64,000 bases of DNA from a bacterium (GTDB lineage: Bacteria > Desulfobacterota > Binatia > HRBIN30 > CADEER01). This document shows positions 14,366 through 23,156 of the stretch, piece by piece. The stretch lies in NCBI GenBank assembly GCA_030430165.1, contig JAUIGL010000005.1, forward strand, positions 28,501 to 92,500, in the 5' to 3' direction. The first letter of the stretch is position 1. Each line of letters starts with the position of its first letter. The notes under the pieces were generated by a model. The model had not been told where the DNA came from and made no database searches. It saw only the letters and a list, made by a program, of their open reading frames with translations. The translations under genes were made by a program, and so were the position numbers.

Positions 14366-17300
14366 TCAACTACAATCGGTCAGCCGTCGGCGAGCGATCG
14401 ACAGTGAGCCGGCCAGGATCAGCACGACGAGCGCGCCCGCCAGGCCGTGTGGTGACATCGCCGGGGCCGCCGCGGCGACTTGCACGCATTGCCCGACGCG
14501 GGCGTCGAGATTGCAGCGCTCCAAGCCGCTATCGCAGGCAGCGTTGCAACAAACACCATCGGCGCAGAACGTCGACGCACAGTCCGTGGACGACATGCAC
14601 ATTTCACCGTCCGCGAGCGGGATGACCTCACTCTGTTCGAAGGCGGCGTTGTTCGCGAACGACGAGTCGCGCTCGGCCGCCAACACGACTGCTCCATTGA
14701 ACAGCGTACCCGGTCGTCCTGCACGAACGGAGTAGCGGACCTCGACACGCTCGCCGACGAGTAGCGTCCCGAGCGAACACTCGAGGCGCCCCCAGCACTG
14801 CCCGCGGATCGTCTCCACCCACTCGAGAGTTGCGTGCTCGGGCAGCGTGTCGATCAACCTGACATCGGTGGCTTGCGCCGGTCCGTCGTTGCGCACGGTG
14901 ACTACGTACTCCACGGCTTCGCCGAACGACACGGAGTCGGGACCGACCGACTTCGTCACATGCAAGTCGGTCTCCTCGAACGGATTCGCGCCCCAGCCGG
15001 CTTCGCGCCCGGCAACGGTCTCGCGTTTCTCGTAGGTGCCATCGCGATCGAGATCGAGCTCTACGGTGATCGTGTCGACCGCGGGCCACGCCTCGAGCAC
15101 GAGACGTTGTACGCCCCCCGCGGGCAATTCCAACGGACCGTATACCATCCGACCAAATGCACCGCCCGGAGTGACTCCTTCGGCGTAGTGGAGAACGACC
15201 AGGTGTCCGGAGGTCGTCGTGGTGTCGTTCTCGAACGTCACCGCCCTCGCCACCCGATCCGCGCTAAACGCGACCGATTCTCCGTCGGGCATGCTCAGGC
15301 CGAGCCACTCGAAGACGACGCTCTCCTGTTCGCCTAGCTCGAGCCCGAGCTTCGGAACGAAATCATCACTCGCGCTCTCTGGGAGAAACCGAAAGCCTCG
15401 CAGCCGCCCCGAGCCATCGTAGCCGACCTCGACGACGTCCTGCTCCCCGCTCTGCGCACCGGTCTTCTGGAGTTGCGCGATGTGGCCGTTGTCAGCCAGG
15501 TGCACGAAATACTCGCCACCCAGAGACTCCACGGTGACCCTCGGCTCTCCGCGCTCCAACGGGATCATCACCGGCAACTGCCGACTGATCAGGTCGTCGG
15601 GATGCCCGAGCGGAGAGACGGTGATCGCGCCCGCGATCGTGTTCACCAGCTCTCCTTGGTCGTCCCACCCCCAGGTGCCACCATCATCGGTCTCGATGGT
15701 CGCCTCGGCAGATCCAAAGACGAACCCGTGGAGCAGCTTCAGCTTGGCTATGTCCGTCGCGCCGAAGAGACTCACGCCGTCGTTGAACTGACTCATCGGA
15801 TAGGAGATTAAGAACTTCCCGCCGTTCGGGTCCCTACCCTCCGAGCGGCGCTCGGCGTAGTCGTATTCTCCGGAACAGATCTCGTCGTCCCCGAGGGGAA
15901 AGCACTCTTGGACCACGTCGATATACCGGCCGTCGTTTTGCCCCTCACCGGGATCATTGTTGTCGTAGATCAGGATTCGGTCGCGATCCGTCTGGTTCTG
16001 GACGGCGTACGGTAGCACGCAGTGCCCGCCGCCCAAGTTCGTGAAGCACGACACGTAGTCATTCACGTCCGAGTCGAGTCGGGCCAGGGCGGCGTCGGCG
16101 ACACTGCCATCAAGCACGGCTTCCGCCGTGTGAGCGAGCACCGTTTCGACCGCCTGGCGGCTGAACTGCGTCCCATGGTTGCGCCGGATATGGGACCAGA
16201 GGTTCTTCGGACGCGGCCAGTCGCATAGAGGATTACAGAAGCTCGGATAGTCCCAGAGTGCGAGGTAGCCGTCGTTCTCGAGTCCGTGGACCATGTGGGC
16301 CTCCGGGTCGAAATCGGCGACGGCCAGTTCTCCTTGGGCAAACTGCCGGGCCGTCGCGGACATACCATTGCAGCTTCCGCCACTCTCCTTGATGAAGAAG
16401 TAGTACGGCCAATACCACAGCGCCCAGTACACCGGATCCGGAGCGTAGGTGACGCAGAAGCCCAACGCCCCTACACAGACGTACGCGCTGCTCTCATAGA
16501 CGGCCAGGAACTCGTCGAAGTCGGGCGCCTCCCCCTCGTTGTCGAAGCCGAAGCCGTCCGCGTACGGAAACAGCGGCCGGGTGACGCGGAAATACGGCGG
16601 CCGCTGGGTCGGCGGATCGTAGGGGTCGGGTAGCGCCGTCATCACATGTTGGCGTGCCGGAGGGCTACCCGGCCACCGGTCGACCACCAGCCAGCGATAT
16701 CGAATGTTCGTGTAGATCCCCCTTCGGTCGACGCTATACGGCGGACCGAAGTCGTGGAACGCCGCCGCCCCGGGGTCGCAACTCCCGCGCGTCGCGCCAT
16801 CCATCGTCGGCATACGGACGTCGATGTAGGACCCGTTGGCGTCCTGGCCCCGGTCGATGATCGCCGCACCTGGCCCGTGGTCGTCGTTCGGGTCATTGGG
16901 ATCGCCCACGTCGACGCCGTTCCGTTCCGGGAAGTAGCACCAACTCCCCGTCGCGTAACCTCCCGACGGGTCGAGACCGGGATCACTGTCCTCACTGCCG
17001 ATTCGGACGAGGTAGACCTCCAGAAAAGGATTGTCGTGAAGATTCTCGCCGTACAACCGGACCGTATCGGCCGGATTGGCGGTGACGCGCGGCGAATCTC
17101 CACGTACCGTGAAGCGGGTCGTCGCCTGATTCGGAACGACCTCGTTCAACACCACCTGGCCGGGATAGGCCCCGGCGTAGTTGGCAACGACCACGACGTC
17201 GACCGTGGCTACACTGGTGGTCCCGTCATCGTACGCGGCCGTGACGACGATTCTCCAGGATCCCGGCGTCAGGCTCAATGTGAACACGTACAAGGTCTGA

Positions 17301-17623
17301 GCGCTGCAATTCCCGCTCGGTTCGAATGGATCGGAAGGACCGGAATCCGGTTCGCAGACGAAGTGGGAAGTATCCAGCGTGTCGTTCGACTGATGGTCGC
17401 TCTCGACAGCGATGGTCCGCGGTATGGTTGCGGGGTCGGAGGCGACGGTCCCGGATACCTCAATCCTCAGGTCCGGGCGAACCGAGCATGGCTCACCGGG
17501 CGCACAATCGACGGTGAATATCTGGGAATTGCTCGGCTCGAGAATGGTGAGGTTCGCCGCTGCGGGCCGGGCGAGCGTCGCCGACATCAGCGCCGCGCAG
17601 AGGACGAGTGAAGGCCGACGCAT
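14366..17623 (-). CDS. Large secreted cysteine-peptidase-like protein with DUF11 domain and C-terminal sorting-type tail
   Basis: A 1085-residue exported protein from ATG 17623 (MRRPSLVLCAALMSATLARPAAA); the longer upstream frame looks non-coding. I recognise no whole-length family. Three elements recall papain-fold enzymes: GGSCNGMSATARQF near residue 414, GGGHCVLPYAV near 531 and ILIYDNNDPG near 553, a plausible Cys-His-Asn set. A DUF11 domain (VTKSVGPDSVSFGEAVEYVV) lies at about 885-1000. Then come a Cys-rich patch (CADGVCCNAACDSGLERC) and a C-terminal tail with Pro, one hydrophobic helix and IARRR, like IPTL/MYXO-type sorting signals. It is probably a surface protein. The protease assignment is inference. 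The Cys-repeat gene lies 139 bp upstream in the same orientation. Confidence 0.75.
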   Translation of the reverse strand: MRRPSLVLCAALMSATLARPAAANLTILEPSNSQIFTVDCAPGEPCSVRPDLRIEVSGTVASDPATIPRTIAVESDHQSNDTLDTSHFVCEPDSGPSDPFEPSGNCSAQTLYVFTLSLTPGSWRIVVTAAYDDGTTSVATVDVVVVANYAGAYPGQVVLNEVVPNQATTRFTVRGDSPRVTANPADTVRLYGENLHDNPFLEVYLVRIGSEDSDPGLDPSGGYATGSWCYFPERNGVDVGDPNDPNDDHGPGAAIIDRGQDANGSYIDVRMPTMDGATRGSCDPGAAAFHDFGPPYSVDRRGIYTNIRYRWLVVDRWPGSPPARQHVMTALPDPYDPPTQRPPYFRVTRPLFPYADGFGFDNEGEAPDFDEFLAVYESSAYVCVGALGFCVTYAPDPVYWALWYWPYYFFIKESGGSCNGMSATARQFAQGELAVADFDPEAHMVHGLENDGYLALWDYPSFCNPLCDWPRPKNLWSHIRRNHGTQFSRQAVETVLAHTAEAVLDGSVADAALARLDSDVNDYVSCFTNLGGGHCVLPYAVQNQTDRDRILIYDNNDPGEGQNDGRYIDVVQECFPLGDDEICSGEYDYAERRSEGRDPNGGKFLISYPMSQFNDGVSLFGATDIAKLKLLHGFVFGSAEATIETDDGGTWGWDDQGELVNTIAGAITVSPLGHPDDLISRQLPVMIPLERGEPRVTVESLGGEYFVHLADNGHIAQLQKTGAQSGEQDVVEVGYDGSGRLRGFRFLPESASDDFVPKLGLELGEQESVVFEWLGLSMPDGESVAFSADRVARAVTFENDTTTTSGHLVVLHYAEGVTPGGAFGRMVYGPLELPAGGVQRLVLEAWPAVDTITVELDLDRDGTYEKRETVAGREAGWGANPFEETDLHVTKSVGPDSVSFGEAVEYVVTVRNDGPAQATDVRLIDTLPEHATLEWVETIRGQCWGRLECSLGTLLVGERVEVRYSVRAGRPGTLFNGAVVLAAERDSSFANNAAFEQSEVIPLADGEMCMSSTDCASTFCADGVCCNAACDSGLERCNLDARVGQCVQVAAAAPAMSPHGLAGALVVLILAGSLSIARRRLTDCS

Positions 17624-17762
17624 CGATCCGGCCCGCGGGCGCTCCCTGCCCGAACGCAGGCACGATGCCCACCCGCAGATCGTTATGCCGGCCCCATCGC
17701 GATGCCCCTCCCCCCTTCCGGGACCCCCGGGATGGACCCGCCTAGCGCAAGTGGCGGAGGGG

Positions 17763-18602
17763 TCACTGGGCGCATGCGCGGTCACCAATACATTCGCCGG
17801 CAGCACGGTTCTGAGTGTTGTTCTCGCAAGCCTCCAATCCGATGCAAGCGCCATTCGCGATCGTGGCAGTGTTGTTCCAACAGGCGTAGCTTCCGAGACA
17901 GCTCTTGGCGCCGATGGAGCCGGCGTTGGCCTGGCAGGCTTGACCCCCCGCACAACTGTTCTTGCCGATGGGTGCGGTGTTGCCTAGACAGGCTCCGTAA
18001 CCTCGGCAGGAGTAGCTCTCGACATGGGCTGTGTTGTCTTCACAAGCCTGCTCGCCGATGCAGCTGTTCGAACCGATCTCGGCCGCGTTGCTCTCGCAGG
18101 ACTGGGCGCCGTGACAACTGTGGGAGCCGATTTCGCCTTGGTTGACTTCGCACGCTTCTTGTCCGCGGCAGCTGTTGGATCCGATCTTGGTCTGGTTGTC
18201 CGCGCAGGTGTATACGCCCTGACAGCTGTCCGAACCGATGTCGCCCTCGTTGGCGAAGCAGCTCGCCCTTCCTTGGCAGCTCTTGCTGCCGATCTTCCCC
18301 GAGTTCAGCCAGCATGCATCCTCGACGAGGCAGCTGTTGGCGGAGACGCGCCCCGAGTTCTCGCGGCAGCTTTGGTCGTCTTGGCAGGAGCGACCGGAGA
18401 TCTTCCCGGAGTTTTGTGCGCAGGCCTCGTTTCCGACGCAACTGCGGTTCGAGACTTGCCCGGTGTTGTTGTCGCAGGCCCCGATCCCAACGCAGCTCTG
18501 GCCGCTGGCCGCTCCTGACGAGAGCAGGAGGCTCGCGATCATTGCTGTCATCGTGCTTCTCGAGATGAGGCGAGGGTGATTGGGTCGCAACGTGATTTGC
18601 AT
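17763..18602 (-). CDS. Secreted protein made of 18-residue Cys repeats
   Basis: 279 residues from ATG 18602, with GGGAGGACACC before it. The signal peptide ends near GAASG. The whole mature chain is thirteen 18-residue repeats plus a partial fourteenth, consensus SCxGxxACxxNxGxIGSN. Each has Cys at positions 2 and 8 and Asn at 11. The spacing is perfect with no insertions, and the repeats are diverged rather than identical, so the array is old and maintained. Such regularity suggests a beta-solenoid with stacked disulfides and Asn ladders. I do not recognise the family and assign no function. There is no membrane anchor, so it is likely periplasmic or released. It may be co-transcribed with the large secreted protein downstream. 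Confidence 0.85.
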   Translation of the reverse strand: MQITLRPNHPRLISRSTMTAMIASLLLSSGAASGQSCVGIGACDNNTGQVSNRSCVGNEACAQNSGKISGRSCQDDQSCRENSGRVSANSCLVEDACWLNSGKIGSKSCQGRASCFANEGDIGSDSCQGVYTCADNQTKIGSNSCRGQEACEVNQGEIGSHSCHGAQSCESNAAEIGSNSCIGEQACEDNTAHVESYSCRGYGACLGNTAPIGKNSCAGGQACQANAGSIGAKSCLGSYACWNNTATIANGACIGLEACENNTQNRAAGECIGDRACAQ

Positions 18603-18711
18603 GGTGTCCTCCCTTTTCCTGGCTGGTTCACTCCAAACGGCATCGCCGCACACAAGGAGATCGGATATCGATGAACTTGGCCCTGCGCGCTGACAGGGAT
18701 GGCGGGGATTC

Positions 18712-20169
18712 TCAGCGGCGGCACTTCACGGTCGTTCCTTTCTTGTTGGCCGAGCACTCGGCTGCGGTGAACGCCGTCTCGCCGCACAGGCCGAGCTCGC
18801 CGTCTCCGAACGAGAGGGTCAGCTGCAACGGGACGTCGCCGCTCGGCACCGACCAGAAGCCGTTCTTGCCGACGACCTTGAACTTGACCCGGCGCGGCTC
18901 CTTCTTCGAGCGGTCCTGGACCTTCAGCTTGATGATGCCGTTGTTGACTCCGAGCTTGTCCTTGAACTGGAGCTTGGTTGCCTTCTTGTTGTAGGTCCAC
19001 GCCGATGCGGGCGGAACCGCGGCCTGCGCGACGATGCGACGCGGGGAGGATGCGGACAGAGTAATGATGGCTTCTCTCGCGAACGGGTCGATGTCGCCGA
19101 AGCCGTCCGGGTCGCTGAGGAAGAACTCACCCTTGGCGACGAGTTTCTCGTTGCCGTCTTCGCCATCGCCGATCTTCTTGACGATGAGCTTGGGGCGAAC
19201 GGAGATCTCCTGGACGTCGGCGATGCGAACGCAAGCGTCGCAAGCGTCTCCGTAGCCGTCCCGGTCGGTATCGGCTTGCGCCGGGTTGGGAATGAGGCCG
19301 CATACGTCACAGGCGTCGCCGACGCCGTCGCCGTCGGTATCGGTGTCTCCCGCGTTGGCGACGAAGGGGCAAGAGTCGACGCCGTCCGCGAGGCCGTCGC
19401 CGTCGACGTCACCGTCGTCTGGAAACAGGTCGCAGACATCGCCTCGGCCGTCGAGGTCGGCGTCCGCCTGGTCGGAGTTGGGCCGGCGCGGGCAGTTGTC
19501 GTCCACGTCCGCCACCCCGTCGGCGTCGTCGTCGGGATCGCACAGGTCGCCCAACCCGTCGCTGTCGAGATCGATCTGGTCTGGGTTGACCGTGCCCGGG
19601 CACAGGTCGCAGGCGTCTCCCACCCCGTCGCTGTCGGCGTCGGCCTGGTCGGCGTTGGCGGTTGCGGGGCAATTGTCGGTGCCGGACAACACCCCGTCAC
19701 CATCCGGGTCTTCGTCGCGGCAGTCGGCGGAGGATCCGTCGTCGTCGATTAGGTTGCCGTCGTCGCACTGCTCCAACAGGGAGGCGCCGAGGCGAATGCG
19801 ATTGGCCGACTCGACGACACCGTTGCCGCAGGTCTGCGGATCGCATTCGTCGCCAACGAAATCGCCGTCGAGGTCGGCCTGGTCGGAGTTTGGTACGTCG
19901 AAGCAGTTGTCGAGATGGTCGGCCCGCCCGTCGCCATCGAGGTCTCGCATCGGCGACGCCGGTTCGCTGGTCACGGTGGATGCCTCGGCCAGCGCGGGTT
20001 TCAGCTCCCGGTTGCCGGCTACGTCTTCGGCCTCTTCGGGCGTACCGCTCAGTACGCCGTCGGCATCGAGTGTCATCCCGGGCGGCAACGTACCGCCGAC
20101 CTCAGGCCGAGAGCCAGGCCGATCAGCACGACAACTTTCTGCTATCTGCTTTGTGGTTGTCAGCAACAT
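18712..20169 (-). CDS. Thrombospondin type 3 repeat calcium-binding protein, N-terminus apparently truncated
   Basis: About 485 codons. Near residues 26-46 ([21 protein letters not shown]) is the back end of a putative-Ig (He_PIG) domain whose front half is absent. About 75-330 is a run of Asp-rich TSP3 repeats ([12 protein letters not shown] type) with many calcium ligands. The last ~170 residues form a beta-rich module ending in a Cys pair. There is no signal peptide: the sequence before the He_PIG fragment looks unrelated, and no convincing start or ribosome site exists. A TSP3 protein should be exported, so I read this as a 5'-truncated gene or pseudogene. The C-terminal module resembles part of the 40612-43536 protein. 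Confidence 0.7.
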   Translation of the reverse strand: MLLTTTKQIAESCRADRPGSRPEVGGTLPPGMTLDADGVLSGTPEEAEDVAGNRELKPALAEASTVTSEPASPMRDLDGDGRADHLDNCFDVPNSDQADLDGDFVGDECDPQTCGNGVVESANRIRLGASLLEQCDDGNLIDDDGSSADCRDEDPDGDGVLSGTDNCPATANADQADADSDGVGDACDLCPGTVNPDQIDLDSDGLGDLCDPDDDADGVADVDDNCPRRPNSDQADADLDGRGDVCDLFPDDGDVDGDGLADGVDSCPFVANAGDTDTDGDGVGDACDVCGLIPNPAQADTDRDGYGDACDACVRIADVQEISVRPKLIVKKIGDGEDGNEKLVAKGEFFLSDPDGFGDIDPFAREAIITLSASSPRRIVAQAAVPPASAWTYNKKATKLQFKDKLGVNNGIIKLKVQDRSKKEPRRVKFKVVGKNGFWSVPSGDVPLQLTLSFGDGELGLCGETAFTAAECSANKKGTTVKCRR

Positions 20170-20542
20170 CGACGGATAGCTCCTCTTCCCGCTGATGATT
20201 CCCGCTAAATCAAATGCCGAATCGGGGCTGTGCTGTCAATGTGCAGACTGGGTCAGTTTGCTAGCCCAGTATGAGCTAGCTGGCTCGACGTCAAACGATT
20301 CCGCAATCGGCTGCGCACCTCGTTGGTGTCGCCGTCGGCTCGACCCCAACTGGGGCCGAGGCGAAGGAAAGTCCAACAACTCCGCGGGCGGAAGGAGGTT
20401 AGCCGAGAGCCGTATCGGGTCGAGGCGGACTGACCGCGGTCACGCTGGCCAGCTTGCGGCGCGCCACGTCACTGTCGAGCCGATCTGAAGGGTCGAACGA
20501 GCACGATCCTACTCGGGGCGCCGGCGAACGTCCCCTTTTCAA
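20170..20542. other. Non-coding gap
   Basis: This is the region where the front of the thrombospondin-repeat gene should lie. I see no open frame with coding character, no remaining He_PIG or signal-peptide coding sequence, and no clear hairpin terminator. Composition around 20180-20300 is less GC-rich than the flanks. Confidence 0.5.
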
Positions 20543-21583
20543 TCAGGAATCTGTTGCGTTCGCGTCGAAGGCGTCGAGATCGACTCTGAGAATCTCGAAG
20601 GGGAGGTCCAGGGGGCGGTCCAGGACGAGGTTGGCGACCTCACTCTTGACTACGTAGAGCGCCCGCTCCGCTACGGTGGCGGTCGATAGGCCGATGCCAT
20701 CGATCTGAGGAATGGTCACGACCTGCCCGCTGCTGTAGCCCTCATCGAGGTCGACGCGGCTGACGGCACTGGGAGTCACGACCCATAGATACCCGTCGAG
20801 AAGGGCGAGACCATCTCCTCCGAAGGGCACGTCGCCCAGGGGCGTGTCCGTTATCGTCGACCAGAGATCGTCGCCCGACAAAGTGATCGCGGTGATGCTG
20901 TCTGCGTCCGGTAGGCTGACCCGGAAGAGCTGTGAGGGGATGGACTTGGCGACGATGAGGGCTGATTCGTCGGGAGTCACTACGATGCCGTTGATGCCAA
21001 CACCCTGGCCAACGATGTCTTCGAACATCGGGTCCGTGGCGAATACACTGCCCTCGTCCGTTGTAGGGTCGAGGCGGTAGATGAACGGATTGACGGAATC
21101 CGTCACATAGGCAACTCCGGCGGTTGTCAGAGTCAGGTCGTTGCAGGCACCGCCGCTGGTGAGCTGCTCGAGGAAGAACTCGTGGACCAGGTCCTGCGTT
21201 CCTAGATCGAATGCCCAGACGCGGTCGTCCGTGCCGTCCACTAGCCTCGCGCATACCCACAAGAGTCGCGCGCTCGAGTCTACCTTTGCGCCGGCAATCC
21301 TGGCGCGGCCGTCGGCCTCGCGAAAGATGCTCTCGGAGCCTGCCGCATCGATCCGCGTAATACTCCCGCCCTCTAGGCTGGTGACGTAGAAAGCGCGTTC
21401 GACGGGATCGAAGGCGACCCCCTCAGGGATGCTGTCCAGACTGCTCAGCGCGTAACGGTCGAGCAGAGGAATGCTCTCGTTCGAATCGCTGCAGCCACTT
21501 GCAGACAGAAGAGCGAGGGCGATCAAGCATGCTGCGAGGGGTCCCTTACTGCGCTTTCTCATGTCATCGGTGCGTCGAATCAT
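20543..21583 (-). CDS. Beta-propeller (SMP-30/NHL-like) lipoprotein
   Basis: A 346-residue lipoprotein with lipobox LSASGC near residues 26-31. The mature part is a repeated propeller pattern of the SMP-30/gluconolactonase or NHL type: EGVAFDPVERAFYVTSLEGGSITRI, ACNDLTLTTAGVAYVTDSVNPFIYRLD, INGIVVTPDESALIVAKS and GDGLALLDGYLWVVTP. Propellers of this kind act as lactonases or binding platforms; I cannot confirm a metal site. The start could also be the ATG at 21562, which leaves the normal MRKRSKGPLAACLIALALL signal. It is monocistronic, with a 261-bp divergent gap to the LuxR-type regulator. Confidence 0.8.
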   Translation of the reverse strand: MIRRTDDMRKRSKGPLAACLIALALLSASGCSDSNESIPLLDRYALSSLDSIPEGVAFDPVERAFYVTSLEGGSITRIDAAGSESIFREADGRARIAGAKVDSSARLLWVCARLVDGTDDRVWAFDLGTQDLVHEFFLEQLTSGGACNDLTLTTAGVAYVTDSVNPFIYRLDPTTDEGSVFATDPMFEDIVGQGVGINGIVVTPDESALIVAKSIPSQLFRVSLPDADSITAITLSGDDLWSTITDTPLGDVPFGGDGLALLDGYLWVVTPSAVSRVDLDEGYSSGQVVTIPQIDGIGLSTATVAERALYVVKSEVANLVLDRPLDLPFEILRVDLDAFDANATDS

Positions 21584-21844
21584 GCCGCGTCATACCGCTG
21601 CAAGGAAGCCAATGTAAACAGCGGCGGTGTGATCGTCGCAATCAAGAGCAGCTGCCGGCGTGTTCCGTGCGAAGCTTGCTCAACCGCCGCAGTGGCTGAA
21701 AGTGGACCAAGCTGCATAGCCCAAATTGAGCCAGGCGTTGGGGGCCGACGCCGCCTGGTTGCCGGCTGAAGAAAAATTTGACTGAAAGTTGCCCGACTGT
21801 TTCGATCGAAAGGATGTACTCGCTTCCTGGATTCGGTCCGATCG

Positions 21845-22555
21845 ATGTCTCCCGACAGTAGCCACTCGCGGCAGCACCTCTGCGAGCAGCTCGTCGACAA
21901 GATGAACTGTGGCATCGTCGCGCGCGACAGGCGTGGGACGATCGTGTTCGTGAATCAGCGACTGCTCGACTGGCTCGGCTACGAACCCGGCGACCTGGTA
22001 GGCGAGCCGATGTCGACTCTCGTCCCGCCCGAGCTCAAGAACACGCTCAAACGGAACTTCGCGGCGACGCACCGGGGAGACTTGCGCACACGTTTTACGA
22101 TCGTGCGGCGCCGGGATGGGACGACCTTTCCCGCGGTGGTGGTACCGCAGCGACTGCATGACGATGAGGGGGAGATCGAGCTCGTGTTCTCGGTCGTGAT
22201 CGACGTCGGCGCGCTGCAGACAGCGAGAAACGCGGGGCATCCGAGCGAGAACGAGGTTCGTTCTCGGCTGACCGGCATCTCGATGGAGCTGCAGAGTTTG
22301 AGCCTGGCCAGCGATCTCGGCGATCGGAGCCAAACACTCCCGGATCATCCCTCGCTGCGGTCTCTGACCGCGCGTGAGAGGGGGGTCTTACAGAAGTTGG
22401 TGGCGGGCGAGCGCGTCGCCGCGATCGCGGCCGAGCTCCACGTCAGCCCTCACACGGTTCGCAACCACCTCAAGTCGATCTTTCGCAAGGTGGGAGTCGG
22501 GAGTCAGGCGGATCTGATCCGATATGTCCGCTCGGTCGCCAAGCTGTACGGCTAG
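21845..22555 (+). CDS. PAS-LuxR transcription regulator
   Basis: 236 residues. An N-terminal PAS domain at about 10-125 (MNCGIVARDRRGTIVFVNQRLLDWLGYEPGD... then RRRDGTTFPAVVV) is followed by a ~45-residue linker and a LuxR/GerE helix-turn-helix at about 170-230 (LTARERGVLQKLVAGERVAAIAAELHVSPHTVRNHLKSIFRKV). No receiver or autoinducer domain is present, so it is probably a one-component sensor whose PAS ligand is unknown. It diverges from the propeller lipoprotein gene and converges on the small membrane effector gene 18 bp downstream. Its targets cannot be told from the window. Confidence 0.9.
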   Translation: MSPDSSHSRQHLCEQLVDKMNCGIVARDRRGTIVFVNQRLLDWLGYEPGDLVGEPMSTLVPPELKNTLKRNFAATHRGDLRTRFTIVRRRDGTTFPAVVVPQRLHDDEGEIELVFSVVIDVGALQTARNAGHPSENEVRSRLTGISMELQSLSLASDLGDRSQTLPDHPSLRSLTARERGVLQKLVAGERVAAIAAELHVSPHTVRNHLKSIFRKVGVGSQADLIRYVRSVAKLYG

Positions 22556-22573
22556 GCGGACCCGGTTCGCGTC

Positions 22574-23110
22574 TCAGGCGCTCGCCGAGGCGCCCGAAAT
22601 CAGCAGCACCAAAGCGACCGAGCCGCTGGCGACGAGGCCGGAAAAGAAGCAGATGTACGCGAGCCGCAGTGCTTTGTACTTCTTGGTGGCGAGGAAAACG
22701 CCGAGCGTGTGTACCTCGCGTACTTGCGCCTCGTAGGCCTCGCTCGGATCGTTCAGCACGCGTTCCATGTGGTCGTGGAACTCGGCGTAGGGCATGCGGC
22801 TGAAGTGGCCGAAGAACAAGATGTTGAAACCGGGCTGGCCGGGCTCAGGCAAGTCGCCTCCCGAGTACGACGCCGGCATCGTCGCGTAGGCCGACAGCCC
22901 GACGGTGAGCAGACAAAATGGCAGCAGGGTGACGACTGCCCAGCGTAGCTCAGGTGCCTGGATGCGAGTCGCGGCGAGCGTGAATACGACCGATGCGACG
23001 GTCAGCAGCATGTTGGCCTTGAGGTCGGCCATGGCGCTGAGCTCGGCGTGGTGGCTGCGCGTCTGCCGCAACAGATGATCGAGGTGTGACCCGGGTTGCT
23101 CGACTTTCAT
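22574..23110 (-). CDS. Two-TM protein of the Pycsar effector (PycTM, DUF5706-like) type, without a cyclase
   Basis: 178 residues: a short N-terminal helix (HHAELSAMADLKANMLLTVASV), membrane segments at about 34-52 and 57-76, a ~65-residue soluble part, and a C-terminal membrane segment at about 150-172. The helix-plus-ADxKAN-plus-transmembrane opening is what I recall for DUF5706 proteins. In the Pycsar antiphage system these are membrane effectors switched on by cyclic CMP or UMP. Here there is no pyrimidine cyclase next door; the neighbours are a PAS-LuxR gene and an acyl-CoA dehydrogenase gene. It may be an orphan effector or serve another signal. The family assignment is recalled from motif shape only. 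Confidence 0.6.
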   Translation of the reverse strand: MKVEQPGSHLDHLLRQTRSHHAELSAMADLKANMLLTVASVVFTLAATRIQAPELRWAVVTLLPFCLLTVGLSAYATMPASYSGGDLPEPGQPGFNILFFGHFSRMPYAEFHDHMERVLNDPSEAYEAQVREVHTLGVFLATKKYKALRLAYICFFSGLVASGSVALVLLISGASASA

Positions 23111-23156
23111 TGCGACGATGTACCGATCCCGTGTCCCGAACCCGCGTCCCTCCGGG

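Noticed and set aside
20195..20488. 97-codon plus-strand frame as a gene
   Set aside because: No ribosome site, no recognisable composition, and a position in decayed sequence upstream of a truncated gene.
22574..23110. Complete Pycsar defence system
   Set aside because: No cyclase gene is next to the effector homologue; the only cyclase-like sequence in the window is degenerate and over 19 kb away.
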